Assembly (NCBI GenBank): GCA_029204225.1 | Contig: CM055096.1 | Span: 73,352,919-73,416,918 of the forward strand | Direction: 5' to 3' | Length of the DNA: 64,000 nt | Origin: Diphasiastrum complanatum | Taxonomy: Eukaryota > Streptophyta > Lycopodiopsida > Lycopodiales > Lycopodiaceae | In this document: in pieces, positions 63,523-64,000 of the stretch | Layout: each line of letters opens with the position of its first letter | How positions within the stretch are numbered: the stretch's first letter is position 1 | Made by a program: the position numbers and the translations under genes | Notes under the pieces: model-generated | Told to the model about the DNA's origin: nothing | Database searches by the model: none | Seen by the model: the letters and a program-made list of their open reading frames with translations, nothing else

Positions 63523-64000
63523 GATGTAGATTTAAAAGAGAAGAAATTGACTCAAATTTGTTTTTCAAAAAAATAATTCAAATTGACTCAAATCAAATTG
63601 AATCTTGTGGGAACAATGGGTCAATACAATTTGAACCCTTAATAACATGCTGTCAAGTGTAGTTGTGGAGGAAAAGAAAACTACTCACATTTAATGATGT
63701 TTGCGAGAGCACAATCTGATACTGCAGTCATTTACTCACAAATCAAGATAGTACCTCTAATTTCAATATTTAATGTTGAAATGGTTGTAGCTTTTTCTTT
63801 TTAAAGTATCCTATGACATGTTGTGAGGTTATCCATGAGTTGCTCATTGATGGTCATGACATAAGCTTATTCAGAGTACCATTTTGTTGGTTAAATTCTA
63901 GTTGCTGTTGCCAATTTTATTTTCTAAGGAATGTGTTAAATCTTCATGCATGAGCCAAAACCATGTGCAACTTTACAAATGATGATCACATGGATTTGCG
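63523..64000. other. No recognisable gene
   Basis: AT-rich end of the window. No CLC exon or LTR terminus is supported. Confidence 0.4.

Larger units (their letters stand above)
56341..64000. other. CLC intron 17, continues past the window
   Basis: Begins GTGAGT after the SLV-type CLC helix. No next CLC exon was found in the rest of the window. It holds a hAT-like element, a Copia derivative and an antisense coiled-coil remnant. 56341-57346 and 58004-58625 contain nothing I can name. Confidence 0.7.

Noticed and set aside
63711-63730. CTGATACTGCAG as a minus-strand tRNA-Met primer site for the coiled-coil element
   Set aside because: Only a partial match to TGGTATCAGAGC and no LTR end beside it.

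Overview
The window looks like intergenic and intronic nuclear DNA of a land plant with a large, retroelement-rich genome. A seed-free vascular plant such as a fern or lycophyte is my best guess. The evidence is a plant-type CLC chloride channel/transporter gene with very long introns, LTR retrotransposons primed by initiator tRNA-Met, chromodomain Gypsy elements, many (CT)n tracts, and a reverse transcriptase of a type known from the green lineage. The species is inference, not seen. There are no bacterial genes, rRNA, tRNA or CRISPR that I can support.

Layout. 1-1600: degenerate repeats and a minus-strand Gypsy gag remnant. 1601-7869: a Copia element with both LTRs and a 5-bp target duplication (GGTAT), coding region broken. 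7870-about 13450: a decayed chromodomain Gypsy element (gag, PR, RT, RNase H, IN, chromodomain, 3' LTR), cut on its left side by the Copia. 13451-34609: a compound array of a Penelope-like retroelement whose units are joined by long (CT)n tracts. It comprises a 5' leader, a partial copy A, copy B, a 3' hairpin, (CT)n, another leader, (CT)n, and copy D with its leader, hairpin, (CT)n and trailing leader. Copy D is interrupted by a second Copia (24928-29394, LTRs of 837 bp each, TSD AACTT). 34613-38584: AT-rich DNA with nested tandem duplications, then the presumptive upstream region of the one host gene.

38585-56340 holds 17 consecutive in-frame exons (551 codons) of a CLC protein on the + strand. 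The 3' part, including the C-terminal CBS region, lies beyond the window. Intron 2 is 11.3 kb and filled with LINE and Gypsy debris on both strands. The last intron exceeds 7.6 kb and contains a 641-bp hAT-like non-autonomous transposon (8-bp TSD), a 2-kb Copia deletion derivative keeping only LTRs and RNase H (TSD AAGCA), and a broken antisense coiled-coil reading frame that may belong to an LTR element.

Most notable is the Penelope-like family. Its RT carries a CxC motif upstream, pseudo-LTR-like leaders and microsatellite junctions, as described for the Chlamys/Naiad group, but I see no GIY-YIG endonuclease. Its 3' end is a conserved hairpin with compensatory changes, placed immediately before (CT)n. 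LINE 3' ends in the same window also finish in pyrimidine-rich repeats.
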